A stretch of 64,000 nucleotides of DNA from Mitsuaria sp. PDC51 (GTDB lineage: Bacteria; Pseudomonadota; Gammaproteobacteria; Burkholderiales; Burkholderiaceae_C), in NCBI RefSeq assembly GCF_900113225.1, contig NZ_FOZE01000001.1, positions 496,001 to 560,000 on the forward strand, given 5' to 3'. A model generated the notes under the pieces. It was not told the DNA's origin, made no database searches, and was given only the letters and a program-made list of their open reading frames with translations. This document shows positions 28,173 to 36,042 of the stretch, piece after piece. How positions within the stretch are numbered: position 1 is the stretch's first letter; each line of letters begins with the position of its first letter. The translations under genes were made by a program, and so were the position numbers.

Positions 28173-28802
28173 TCAGAGCGCCCAGCGCTCGCCGTAGGCC
28201 GGCGGTCGTGGCCATTGATCGGCACGCGGCAGTGCTCCGGGATGCGCCATGGACCAGCGCCGCGCCAGCATCCAGCCACCATGGCTGACGACCAGCGCGC
28301 CGCCCGACCAGCCCGACGCGCGCGCCAGCAGCGCGACCAGCGTCTCGCCGCCTGCCGGCGCGTAGCGCGCGAAGTCCGCGACCCAGGTGTCGATCTCCGC
28401 CTTCGGGATCCCGGCCCACGGCCGGCCATCCCATTCACCGAAGTCGAGTTCCGCGAGCGCCGCATCCACCCGATGCCGCCAGCCCCAGCGCTTCAGCCAT
28501 CGACCGACGTCGGCACAGCGCCGCAGCGGCGAGGTCCACACCTCATGCGGCAACCGGTGTCGCCGCGCATGGGCCTGGATGCGCCGCGCGAGGCGCTTGG
28601 CCCGGCGCCGCGCCACGGGCAGGTCGCAGCGCGCGCCGACGCACAGGCCGCTCGCGCCTTCCGGACGGGGATGCCGCCAGACAACGACGGCCCCGTCGGC
28701 GCGGGCCTGGGCATGGGAATAGGCATCGGAATAGGCATGGGCTTGCGCCTGCGCACGCGCCTGGACGCCAGCACGGGCGTTGGCGTCGACACCGCCGCCC
28801 AT
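28173..28802 (-). CDS. Histidine phosphatase family protein, probable alpha-ribazole phosphatase
   Basis: A 209-residue branch-1 histidine phosphatase. The phosphohistidine motif is VVWRHPRPEG (about residue 37), a C-terminal SHGGW carries the second catalytic histidine, and LDFGEWDGRPW is the conserved acidic stretch. The first 30 residues are Ala/Gln/Tyr-rich from a 12-base repeat and have no known role. It starts two bases after the cobS stop; the last-step nucleotide-loop phosphatase (CobC in enteric naming) is expected beside cobS, which supports the assignment. The protein should act on alpha-ribazole phosphate or cobalamin phosphate. Confidence 0.82.
   Translation of the reverse strand: MGGGVDANARAGVQARAQAQAHAYSDAYSHAQARADGAVVVWRHPRPEGASGLCVGARCDLPVARRRAKRLARRIQAHARRHRLPHEVWTSPLRRCADVGRWLKRWGWRHRVDAALAELDFGEWDGRPWAGIPKAEIDTWVADFARYAPAGGETLVALLARASGWSGGALVVSHGGWMLARRWSMAHPGALPRADQWPRPPAYGERWAL
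28711..28746. repeat. Imperfect 12-base tandem repeat inside the phosphatase gene
   Basis: Units GCATGGGAATAG, GCATCGGAATAG and GCATGGGCTTGC stand in tandem, with one mismatch between the first two. On the minus strand they encode the Ala/Tyr/Ser/His-rich N-terminal stretch of the phosphatase, so unit gain or loss would stay in frame. Confidence 0.6.
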
Positions 28803-28804
28803 CG

Positions 28805-29599
28805 TCAGTCCACCGGGAACAGCGGCGCCAGCGCCAGGAAGGCCAGCAGCGCGCCCAGCTCCACGACCTGCTGCGTCGCGCCCAGCGTGTCGCCGGTGTA
28901 GCCGTGCAGGCGGCGCTCGAGCATCGACTGCATGTAGAAGGTCAGCCCCGCCGCCACCACCACCGCGCCCAGCATCAGCGGCACGTTCTCCGGCGTCAGC
29001 CAGGCGCCGACGGCCGTCGCCAGCACCACCAGGCCCAGCGCGATGCCCAGTCCCGGGCCGCTGATCTGCGTCGCCAGCGGCTTGGCCTTGGCATGGTCGG
29101 CATCGCCGGCATAGGGCAGCGCATGCAGCAGCCAGACCGGCGCCGCGCGCGACGCCACATGCGCCCACACGATCGCCAGCGCCGCCAGCGCCGGATCGGT
29201 GTCCGCCAGGCCCAGCAGCACCGCCGCCTTCAGGCCCAGCACCAGGATCAGCCCCAGCGCGCCATAGCTGCCGATGCGCGAGTCCTTCATGATGGCCAGC
29301 GCCTTCTCCCGCGACACCGCGCCGCCGAGCGCGTCGCAGCTGTCGGCGAGCCCGTCCTCATGGAAACCGCCGGTCAGCCAGACGCTGGCGGCCATCGCCA
29401 GCCCCACCGCCACCGTGGCCGGGAACAGCTGCATCGCGCCCCACAGCACCAGCGCCGAGCAGCCGCCCACCACCGCGCCGACCAGCGGGAAGTAGCGCGC
29501 GCACTGCTGCAGCCAGGCCGGCTCGAAGCCGACCCAGCGCGGCACCGGCACGCGGGTGAAGAACTGCAGGGCGATGAAGAAGAGGCGAAGCTGATGCAT
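28805..29599 (-). CDS. cobS: Adenosylcobinamide-GDP ribazoletransferase (cobalamin synthase)
   Basis: A 264-residue inner-membrane enzyme joining adenosylcobinamide-GDP to alpha-ribazole in the last part of cobalamin assembly. Family stretches are LRLFFIALQFFTRVPVPRW at the start, GGFHEDGLADSCDALGG (about residues 78-94) with the acidic residues, and DSRIGSYGALGLIL; several membrane spans follow. The ATG at 29599 is preceded by AGAGGCG. It overlaps nothing upstream: 58 bases separate it from the REC-DUF3369 gene. It is apart from the main cobalamin cluster at 38.9-59 kb. Confidence 0.95.
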   Translation of the reverse strand: MHQLRLFFIALQFFTRVPVPRWVGFEPAWLQQCARYFPLVGAVVGGCSALVLWGAMQLFPATVAVGLAMAASVWLTGGFHEDGLADSCDALGGAVSREKALAIMKDSRIGSYGALGLILVLGLKAAVLLGLADTDPALAALAIVWAHVASRAAPVWLLHALPYAGDADHAKAKPLATQISGPGLGIALGLVVLATAVGAWLTPENVPLMLGAVVVAAGLTFYMQSMLERRLHGYTGDTLGATQQVVELGALLAFLALAPLFPVD

Positions 29600-29657
29600 G
29601 GACACGGAACCGCGGACCCCCGGAATGCCGGGAAAGCGGCCGCGATGATAGGCCGCT

Positions 29658-30608
29658 TCAGCGCGCGCCATCCCGTGCCAGCAGCCCCTCGTAGGCGATC
29701 GCGACGTTGGCGCAGAAGATGTCCAGCATCTCGCGCCCTTCGTCGTCGATGGGATCCGACAGCACCATGTACAGCAGGCTCTCGTTGCCCGAGTGCGTCT
29801 GGTAGTAGCCGATGAAGCGCCCGTCCTCGAAGCGGCTCTCGCGCGTGACCAGCGCCTGGTCCAGCGCGTCGCGCACGTCGGGCGGCAGGTCGGTGAGGCG
29901 GTTGCCGGCCAGCAGCCCCTGGTACTCGGAGGTGGCGGCCAGCACCTGCAGCCGGCCCTCGGCATGCGAGGCCGCGTACATGCGGCTCGCGCACAGGCCC
30001 TGCGCCTGGTAACCCAGCATGTGGCCGACCTGCTCCAGCAGCGCCGATGCGAAGTGGCGCAGGTTGCTCGAGTCGTGGATCTGCGTGATCGCATCGATCG
30101 AGCGCCGCAGCGCCGCGCGCGACTGCGACAGGATCACGATGTCCCGGTAGGAACGCAGCGCCGAGTAGAAGACGGTGATCAGCTTGCGCTTGGTCAGCTC
30201 CGTCTTCTCCTTGTAGTCGTTGATGTCGTAGGTCTTGATGACATGCTCTTCGGGCGCCTGGCCCGGCTGTCCGGTGCGCAGCACGATGCGCACCTGCGTG
30301 TTGCGCAGCTCCTCGCGGATGAAGCGCGCGACGTCCAGCCCGGCGTGCTCCGACTCCATCACCACGTCCAGCAGGATCAGCGCGATGTCGTGGCGGTCGC
30401 GCAGCACGTCGCGCGCCTCGCTGCCGCTGTAGGCATTCAGGAACTGGAGCCGGCGCCCGGCGAACTCGAAGTCCGCCATCACCAGCTGCGTGACCTGGTG
30501 CACGGCGGGATCGTCGTCGACGATCATCACCACCCACGGATCGAGCACGCGGGTCCGGCTCTCCTCCCCCGGTTCCGGCAGCTCGTCGGCGAACACCATG
30601 TCGGTCAT
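29658..30608 (-). CDS. Response regulator with DUF3369 domain, no output domain
   Basis: A 316-residue protein. An N-terminal receiver (residues about 26-150) has the acidic pocket (IVDDDP), phospho-acceptor Asp81 in ILLDVVMES, and Lys near the end in KTELTK. The remainder is a DUF3369 domain (about 160-310), a GAF-like sensor. Relatives usually continue into an HD-GYP or GGDEF output domain, but here the frame stops after DUF3369. The GAF-GGDEF gene lies 147 bases upstream on the same strand, a likely functional partner. A cognate kinase is not in the window. A role in c-di-GMP or phosphorelay signalling is inferred. Confidence 0.9.
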   Translation of the reverse strand: MTDMVFADELPEPGEESRTRVLDPWVVMIVDDDPAVHQVTQLVMADFEFAGRRLQFLNAYSGSEARDVLRDRHDIALILLDVVMESEHAGLDVARFIREELRNTQVRIVLRTGQPGQAPEEHVIKTYDINDYKEKTELTKRKLITVFYSALRSYRDIVILSQSRAALRRSIDAITQIHDSSNLRHFASALLEQVGHMLGYQAQGLCASRMYAASHAEGRLQVLAATSEYQGLLAGNRLTDLPPDVRDALDQALVTRESRFEDGRFIGYYQTHSGNESLLYMVLSDPIDDEGREMLDIFCANVAIAYEGLLARDGAR

Positions 30609-30755
30609 CGGTCCCTCCCTGCGGGCTCTTGATGTGCCGGCATTATCAGCAGCGGCCGCGACAAGGGAATGCGGACATGCACGCGGGCGCGGCGCGCCGC
30701 GTGACCGCCCGCACGGTTTCGGCGCTCGACGCGGCGCCCCGCCGCCAGCGCGCGG

Positions 30756-31778
30756 TCAGCAGGGCGGGTCCAGCGGCACGGGCCCGGTGCGGTCGCGGCC
30801 CTGGCGGGTGCGCTTGGCCTCGTACATCCGCATGTCGGCGCACTCCATCAGCGCCGTCGCATCGCGCCAGTCCTCCGGGCAGCGCGAGGCCCCCATGCTG
30901 GCGCGCAGCCGCAGCACGCGGTCCAGGTAGGCGAAGGGCCCCTCGACGGCCGTCTGGATGCGGTCCAGCGTGGTCGCCAGCGTCGTGGCCGAGCCCGCGT
31001 GGGTCAGCAGCACGGCGAACTCGTCGCCGCCCAGCCGCGCGACCGTGTCCGACTCCCGCGTGGCCATGGCCAGACGGCGGCTGAACTCGATCAGCGCGGC
31101 GTCGCCGGCGGCATGGCCGAGGCTGTCGTTGATGAGCTTCAGGCCGTCCATGTCCAGCAGCAGCACGGCGATCGGCGGATCGCCGCGCTCGACCTCCGCG
31201 GTCGCGTGCCGCAGCCGGTCCATGAACAGGGAGCGGTTGGCCAGGCCGGTCATGTCGTCGTGGGTGGCGCGGTGGAAGAGGTCGTCGCGGCCGTAGCGCG
31301 TGGCCCAGTACATCGCGGCGCCCAGCACCTTGGACATCAGCGAGAGCACCTCCACCTCGCGGTTGCCGAAGTTACGGGTGCGGGCGGAGAAGGCCTTGAG
31401 CACGCCCACCGGCGTGCCCTGGTGCGACAGCGGCAGCACGACCATCGAGCGCAGGCCGACGCGGCGGCAGGCCTCGAGGTCGACCCGGCTGTCGGATTCG
31501 ACGTCCTCGCAGATCAGCGGGATGCCCTGGCGCAGGCAGGTGCCGGAGAGGCTGCCGTCGCGCCGCACCCGCACGCCCAGCTGGTGGGAGGCGGCGCCCG
31601 CGACGGCGCGGTAGACCAGGTCCTCGCCCTCGGCCAGTTCGATCGCGGCGCCGTCGGCGTCGACGAGCTCCAGCGTGCCGTGGACCGACAGCGACATCAC
31701 GCCCGCCAGGTCCAGTCCCAGCTGGGCGACCTGGCTGTGGATCTCGATGATGCGGAGAAGCGCTTCCCGGCTCGGCAT
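30756..31778 (-). CDS. Diguanylate cyclase with GAF sensor
   Basis: A 340-residue cytoplasmic protein. Residues about 30-160 look like a GAF sensor, with the segment LRQGIPLICEDVESDSRVD. The GGDEF domain (about 170-335) has the active-site motif GGDEF near residue 247 and an intact inhibitory I-site (RESD five residues before it), so feedback by c-di-GMP is likely. It should make c-di-GMP from GTP. ATG 31778 has no strong ribosome site. It is followed downstream by the REC-DUF3369 gene on the same strand and is divergent from an MFS transporter. Confidence 0.93.
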   Translation of the reverse strand: MPSREALLRIIEIHSQVAQLGLDLAGVMSLSVHGTLELVDADGAAIELAEGEDLVYRAVAGAASHQLGVRVRRDGSLSGTCLRQGIPLICEDVESDSRVDLEACRRVGLRSMVVLPLSHQGTPVGVLKAFSARTRNFGNREVEVLSLMSKVLGAAMYWATRYGRDDLFHRATHDDMTGLANRSLFMDRLRHATAEVERGDPPIAVLLLDMDGLKLINDSLGHAAGDAALIEFSRRLAMATRESDTVARLGGDEFAVLLTHAGSATTLATTLDRIQTAVEGPFAYLDRVLRLRASMGASRCPEDWRDATALMECADMRMYEAKRTRQGRDRTGPVPLDPPC

Positions 31779-31967
31779 CGAACGCCCCGAAGAGAACCGC
31801 TCCCTGGCCCTGCCGGCCGCCGCGCGCGCACTGTCGTGCGTCGATGCGCGGCACCACCTTGCCGGCGTGGCGCCAGTCTAGACCTCGTGCCGCCGCGATT
31901 CATCCCCTGTTTCTGGTGAAAAGGGGGTTGACGTCCGCCCGCCCGCGGCAATCTCCGGATGCCGGCG

Positions 31968-31993
31968 ATGTCTTTACGCCATGTCTTTACGCA
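31968..31993. repeat. 13-base direct tandem repeat upstream of the MFS gene
   Basis: ATGTCTTTACGC(C/A) occurs twice back to back, ending 32 bases before the MFS start in the divergent intergenic region. It may be a regulator-binding site or a small duplication. Confidence 0.5.
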
Positions 31994-32025
31994 GTCGGGA
32001 CAGGCGGTGCGCAGAATCGCGCCCC

Positions 32026-33342
32026 ATGCCTGACCACCAATCCGCTCCCGCCGGCACACCCGCCGCGACATCCACGGCGACATCCACGGCCCCACCCGCC
32101 GCGATGCAGCCCTTCACGCCCTACCAGCGCCTGGCCGCCGGCCTGATGGCGCTGCTGCAATTCGCCGTCGTGCTGGACTTCATGATCATGTCCCCGCTGG
32201 GCGTGATGATCATGCCGGCACTGCGGATGAGCGCCGGCGAGTTCGGCACGGCCGTCTCGGCCTACGCCTTCAGCGCCGGCATCGCCGGCCTGCTGACCGC
32301 CGGCTTCGCCGACCGCTTCGACCGCAAGCGGCTGCTGCTGTTCTTCTTCGGCGGCTTCCTGCTGGGCACGCTGTGGTGCGGGCTGGCCACCAGCTTCGTG
32401 TCGCTGCTGGCGGCGCGCATCGTCACCGGCCTGTTCGGCGGCGTCATCGGCTCCATCGTCATGGCCATCACCGCCGACCTGTTCCCGCCCGCGCAGCGCG
32501 GCCGCGTGATGGGCCTGCTGCAGGGCGGCTTCGCGGCCAGCCAGGTGCTGGGGCTGCCGTTCTCGATCTTCCTGGCCTCGCGCTTCGACTGGCATGCGCC
32601 GTTCATCGCGATCGTGCTGTTCGGGCTGCTCGCCGCGCTGGTGATCGCGACCCGGCTGCAGCCGGTCAATGCGCACCTCGGCGCGGCCGGCACCGGCCGG
32701 CACAGCGCCGGGCGGCACCTGCTGCAGACGGTGCGGGTGTCGCGCCAGCAGCTGGCCTTCGCGCTGACCGCGCTGCTGACGACGGGCGGCTTCATGCTGA
32801 TGCCCTTCGCCAGCGCCTTCGTGGTGCACAACGTCGGCATCCCGCTGGACCACCTGCCGGTGATCTACCTGGTGACCGGCCTGTGCACGCTGGTGTTCTC
32901 GCCGCTGATCGGCCGCATGGCCGACCGCGTCGGCACGATGCCGGTGTTCTACGCCGGCTGCGCCATCACCATCGCCACCGTCGCGGTCTACACCCACCTG
33001 GGCCCGTCGCCGCTGTGGCTGCTGATCCTGGTGAACGTGGTGATGTTCGTGGGCATCTTCTCGCGCATGATCCCGGCCCAGGCGACCCTCGCCGGCGTGC
33101 CCGCGCCGGAGCAGCGCGGCTCGTTCAACGCGATCAATTCGGCGCTGCAGCAGCTCGCCGGCGGGGTGGCCTCGCTGGTGGCGGGCCACATCGTCCACAT
33201 CGGGCCGGACGGCCACGTCCAGGACTTCGGCCAGGTGGGCTACGTCGTGATCGGATCGACGCTGGTGGCCGCGCTGCTGATGCGCCAGCTGGTGCGCGGC
33301 CAGCCGGCAGGCGGCGCGCCCTTGACGGCGCCTTCACGGTGA
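32026..33342 (+). CDS. Major facilitator superfamily transporter
   Basis: A 438-residue protein with about 12 membrane spans of the MFS drug/sugar-efflux type. The loop 2-3 signature is seen as AGFADRFDRKRLLLFFF, and ITADLFPPAQRGRVMGLLQGGFAAS and LIGRMADRVGTMPVFY are the corresponding later loops. A Pro/Ala/Thr-rich stretch of about 25 residues leads it. Of several in-frame ATGs I use 32026, after GCGCCCC; the ATG at 31981 lies in the tandem repeat. It is a single gene with the GAF-GGDEF gene divergent. The substrate is not predictable. Confidence 0.9.
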   Translation: MPDHQSAPAGTPAATSTATSTAPPAAMQPFTPYQRLAAGLMALLQFAVVLDFMIMSPLGVMIMPALRMSAGEFGTAVSAYAFSAGIAGLLTAGFADRFDRKRLLLFFFGGFLLGTLWCGLATSFVSLLAARIVTGLFGGVIGSIVMAITADLFPPAQRGRVMGLLQGGFAASQVLGLPFSIFLASRFDWHAPFIAIVLFGLLAALVIATRLQPVNAHLGAAGTGRHSAGRHLLQTVRVSRQQLAFALTALLTTGGFMLMPFASAFVVHNVGIPLDHLPVIYLVTGLCTLVFSPLIGRMADRVGTMPVFYAGCAITIATVAVYTHLGPSPLWLLILVNVVMFVGIFSRMIPAQATLAGVPAPEQRGSFNAINSALQQLAGGVASLVAGHIVHIGPDGHVQDFGQVGYVVIGSTLVAALLMRQLVRGQPAGGAPLTAPSR

Positions 33343-33492
33343 GTCCGGTTATCGACCCGTGATTGATTTCACGGAAGGGTTCGGCTTGCGCCTGGGCGGT
33401 AGGGAACCGGTGGTCGAGCGGCGGTGGCTGGTGACGCTTCGGTGAGGACGTATCCCTAGAATTCAGGGTTTTCACCGACCCGAACTTCGACC

Positions 33493-34410
33493 ATGTCCTC
33501 CGCGATCCGGCGCCTGAGCGGCGTCCTTGTCATGTCCGCCGCCGCGCTGACGTCGCTGTCGGCCACCGCCGCCGGCTCCACCATCGACACGATGGCCCGC
33601 ATCAAGGAGACCCGCACGATCACGCTGGGCGTGCGCGAGACGTCCCGTCCGTTCTCCTTCGTCAACGAGCAGAAGCAGGGCCAGGGCTACACCGTCGAGC
33701 TGTGCCTGGCGGCCGTCGACGAGATCAAGAAGGAACTCAAGCTGCCCGAGCTGAAGGTCGAGTACGTCGTCGTCTCGGGCGCCGACCGCATCCCCAAGCT
33801 GCAGAAGGGCGACATCGACCTGGAGTGCGGCTCCACGACCAACACCAAGGCGCGGCAGGAGCAGGTCGACTTCAGCTACACCGTCTTCGTCGCCGGCATG
33901 CGGGTGCTGCTGCCCAACGGCACCCGGGTCGAGACGACCAAGGACCTGGACGGCATGACGATCGCGCTGACCAAGGGCACGACGTCGGAGAAGCTGTTCA
34001 ACCAGCTGAACAAGTCGGGCGAAGCCAAGATGCAGCTGGTGCAGTACGCCAGCAACGGCGACGCCTTCAAGGCGCTGCGCGAGGGCAAGGCCCGCGCGTT
34101 CGCGCAGGACGACGCGCTGCTGCTGGGCCTGACCTCGAAGGAGAAGGCGCAGGACAGCCTGAGCCTGGGCGGCATGGCGTTCTCGGTCGAGCCCTACGGG
34201 ATCATGATGCGCAAGGGCGACACCCGCCTCGGCTCGATCGTGGACCGCGTGCTGAGCCGCATCTACGCCAGCGGCGAGATCGACCAGCTCTACGCCAAGT
34301 GGTTCCAGACCTCGTCGCTGTCGATCCCGATGAACCGCCTGACCCGCGACGGCTTCAAGCGTCCCAACAAGGAAGCCGGCGTGGCGATGCTGCTGGGTTA
34401 CTCCATCTGA
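33493..34410 (+). CDS. Amino-acid-type ABC substrate-binding protein (GltI-like)
   Basis: A 305-residue periplasmic binding protein of the glutamate/aspartate (SBP_bac_3) class. The Sec signal ends after SLSATAAG (about residue 27). The fold markers are ITLGVRETSRPFSFV (residues about 43-57), GQGYTVELCLAAVDEIK, DLECGSTTNTKARQEQVDFS and RIYASGEIDQLYAKWFQ. It resembles GltI of the Asp/Glu transporter, but no permease or ATPase gene is adjacent, so it is an orphan or works with components elsewhere. A good terminator follows 28 bases after the stop. Confidence 0.92.
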   Translation: MSSAIRRLSGVLVMSAAALTSLSATAAGSTIDTMARIKETRTITLGVRETSRPFSFVNEQKQGQGYTVELCLAAVDEIKKELKLPELKVEYVVVSGADRIPKLQKGDIDLECGSTTNTKARQEQVDFSYTVFVAGMRVLLPNGTRVETTKDLDGMTIALTKGTTSEKLFNQLNKSGEAKMQLVQYASNGDAFKALREGKARAFAQDDALLLGLTSKEKAQDSLSLGGMAFSVEPYGIMMRKGDTRLGSIVDRVLSRIYASGEIDQLYAKWFQTSSLSIPMNRLTRDGFKRPNKEAGVAMLLGYSI

Positions 34411-34437
34411 TCCGCGAGCGTCGCTCGAGGAACTCCG

Positions 34438-34464
34438 GCGGGCCTGAGGGCCCGCTTTGCATTT
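34438..34464 (+). terminator. Rho-independent terminator after the GltI-like gene
   Basis: Stem GCGGGCC / GGCCCGC with a TGAG loop is followed by TTTGCATTT. It starts 27 bases after the stop and fits an intrinsic terminator well. Confidence 0.8.
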
Positions 34465-34544
34465 CTGGCACTCCCTAGGGCTGGGGAGAGGCGGACGGAC
34501 GCATCGCCGTGACACTGCGCGCTCCTCATTGCCGCAGGATCGTC

Positions 34545-35897
34545 ATGCGCCTGGATGCCTTCCGCCGTTGCCTGATGTCGTGGATGTCGCGGGTGCCGCC
34601 GACGTCGTCGATGCCGTCGATGCGGTCGATGCCGCTGTTGTCATTGGTGGGCCTGATGCTCCTCGTGCTCGCCTCGCCCGCCCGCGCGTACGACGCCCCG
34701 ACCGGCTGGACGATGCGCGTGGTCGATGACGGGCTGCTGCAGCAGCCGGCCGACCTGCCGCCGGGCAAGGTGATGCAGTTGTGGGCGGCGCCGCCGCTGG
34801 AGGTCGGACGCGCCCAGGGCCTGGACGCCTTCGCGCGCATCCGTGAGCCGCTGCGCGGGCTGGGCGCGAGCGGCCAGCCCGCCTGCCGCGCGCCCGAGAC
34901 GTTGACCGCCGGCGTCGTGGTGCAGAGCTGCGTGGTGACGGTGGCGGGCGCCGCCGTCGAGACCCAGGTCTACATGCGCCCGCCGCGCGACGGCAAGGTC
35001 GAATGGCTGCGCATCGCGTTTTCGCAGGAGGAGGCGCTGCTGCAGCGCTACGGCGACGGCCTGAAGTCCATCACGGGCAAGTCCAACGAGCTGTGGTCGA
35101 CGCTGCGCGCGCTGGCCGGTGACGACCGCCGCCGGCGCGAGGAGGCGGAGCGCAGCGCCACGCTGGAGCGCCGCGCCGCCGCCGAGCGCGCGATCCGGGC
35201 CGCGCCGGGCAAGGGCGTCGCGGACAAGGACATCGCCTTCCTGCTCTGGACCTGGTACCAGCCCAGCGGCGAGAGCCTGGTCGAGCACGTGCACCTGCTG
35301 CTCAAGGACGGCACCGGCTACCAACGGCTGGACCTGCCGCCCGACGAGCTCGACATGGCCGGCGCGCGCCGCTTCCAGCCCGAGCGCGTCATCCAATGGC
35401 GCCGCCAGGGCAGCGAGTGGCAGATCCGCGACCACGACGACAAGGACTGGCGCACGGTGCAGGGCCGGCCGGCGCAGCCCGCCGAGGCGGGGCAGCGCGT
35501 GGACGGCACCTTCACCCACTCGTGGTACTCGATCCTGGGCGGCAGCAGCTCGCAGAACCGCTTCCACTTCCATGGCGACGGCCAGTTCGAGCAGAGCGGC
35601 CGCGCGGTGTTCGGCACCGGCTCGATGGCCGCCGCGGCCGGCGTGACCGGCATGGCGACGACGTCCTACTCGCGCGGCGGCAGCACGGGGACCTCGTCGG
35701 TGAGCGCCGTCGGCGCCGGCGCCGGCGGCGGGACGACGCAGCGCCGCAACGGGGCCGATTTCACCGGACGTTACCGGCTCGAGCGCTGGGCCATGGTCGT
35801 CGAGCGCGACAACGGCGAGCAGCAGCGCGTGCTGTTCGCCTTCAGCGGCCCGGAGCGGCGGTCGGTGTTCATCAAGGACACGGGCTACTCGAAGTAG
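34545..35897 (+). CDS. Secreted protein of unknown function
   Basis: A 450-residue protein with no family I recognise. A hydrophobic leader (LLSLVGLMLLVLASPARA, about residues 29-46) should export it. The leader is preceded by a Met/Ser/Pro-rich start in which the codons repeat the unit GTCGATGCN. The mature part has a charged segment DRRRREEAERSATLERRAAAERA (about residues 187-210, coiled-coil like), a beta-rich middle, and a Gly/Ser-rich loop (SRGGSTGTSSVSAVGAGAGGGTTQ). The final 40 residues (GRYRLERWAMVVERDNGEQQRVLFAFSGPERR) are reminiscent of lipocalin-like or DUF-type domains ending many outer-envelope proteins. Several in-frame ATGs precede; 34545 and 34509 are both possible. Confidence 0.72.
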   Translation: MRLDAFRRCLMSWMSRVPPTSSMPSMRSMPLLSLVGLMLLVLASPARAYDAPTGWTMRVVDDGLLQQPADLPPGKVMQLWAAPPLEVGRAQGLDAFARIREPLRGLGASGQPACRAPETLTAGVVVQSCVVTVAGAAVETQVYMRPPRDGKVEWLRIAFSQEEALLQRYGDGLKSITGKSNELWSTLRALAGDDRRRREEAERSATLERRAAAERAIRAAPGKGVADKDIAFLLWTWYQPSGESLVEHVHLLLKDGTGYQRLDLPPDELDMAGARRFQPERVIQWRRQGSEWQIRDHDDKDWRTVQGRPAQPAEAGQRVDGTFTHSWYSILGGSSSQNRFHFHGDGQFEQSGRAVFGTGSMAAAAGVTGMATTSYSRGGSTGTSSVSAVGAGAGGGTTQRRNGADFTGRYRLERWAMVVERDNGEQQRVLFAFSGPERRSVFIKDTGYSK

Positions 35898-35952
35898 CCC
35901 GGCCGTCGGCTGCCGGAAGCCGGCCCCGGCCCCGGCCCGGCCCGGCCCTCAC

Positions 35953-36000
35953 GCCGATGCCGATGCCGATGCCGATGCCGATGCCGATGCCGATGCCGAT
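35953..36000. repeat. Hexanucleotide microsatellite (GCCGAT)8
   Basis: Eight perfect tandem copies of GCCGAT lie in the spacer between two convergent genes, just after a CCCCGGCCC-rich stretch. A ninth imperfect unit (GCCGGT) follows. It is 55 bases downstream of the secreted-protein stop and does not interrupt a gene. Confidence 0.9.
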
Positions 36001-36010
36001 GCCGGTCGCG

Positions 36011-36042
36011 CGCTCATGCGCTCATGCGCTCATGCGCTCATG
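36011..36042. repeat. Octanucleotide tandem repeat (CGCTCATG)4 over the PepSY stop codon
   Basis: Four perfect copies of CGCTCATG are present. On the minus strand they read CATGAGCG, so each contains TGA. The copy nearest the gene supplies the stop codon of the PepSY protein (36038-36040). Octamers shift frame when gained or lost, yet every unit carries a stop, so the C-terminus should be buffered. Confidence 0.9.

Noticed and set aside
35953-36042. Tandem repeats considered as a CRISPR array
   Set aside because: Units are 6 and 8 bases with no spacers. No cas genes are present.
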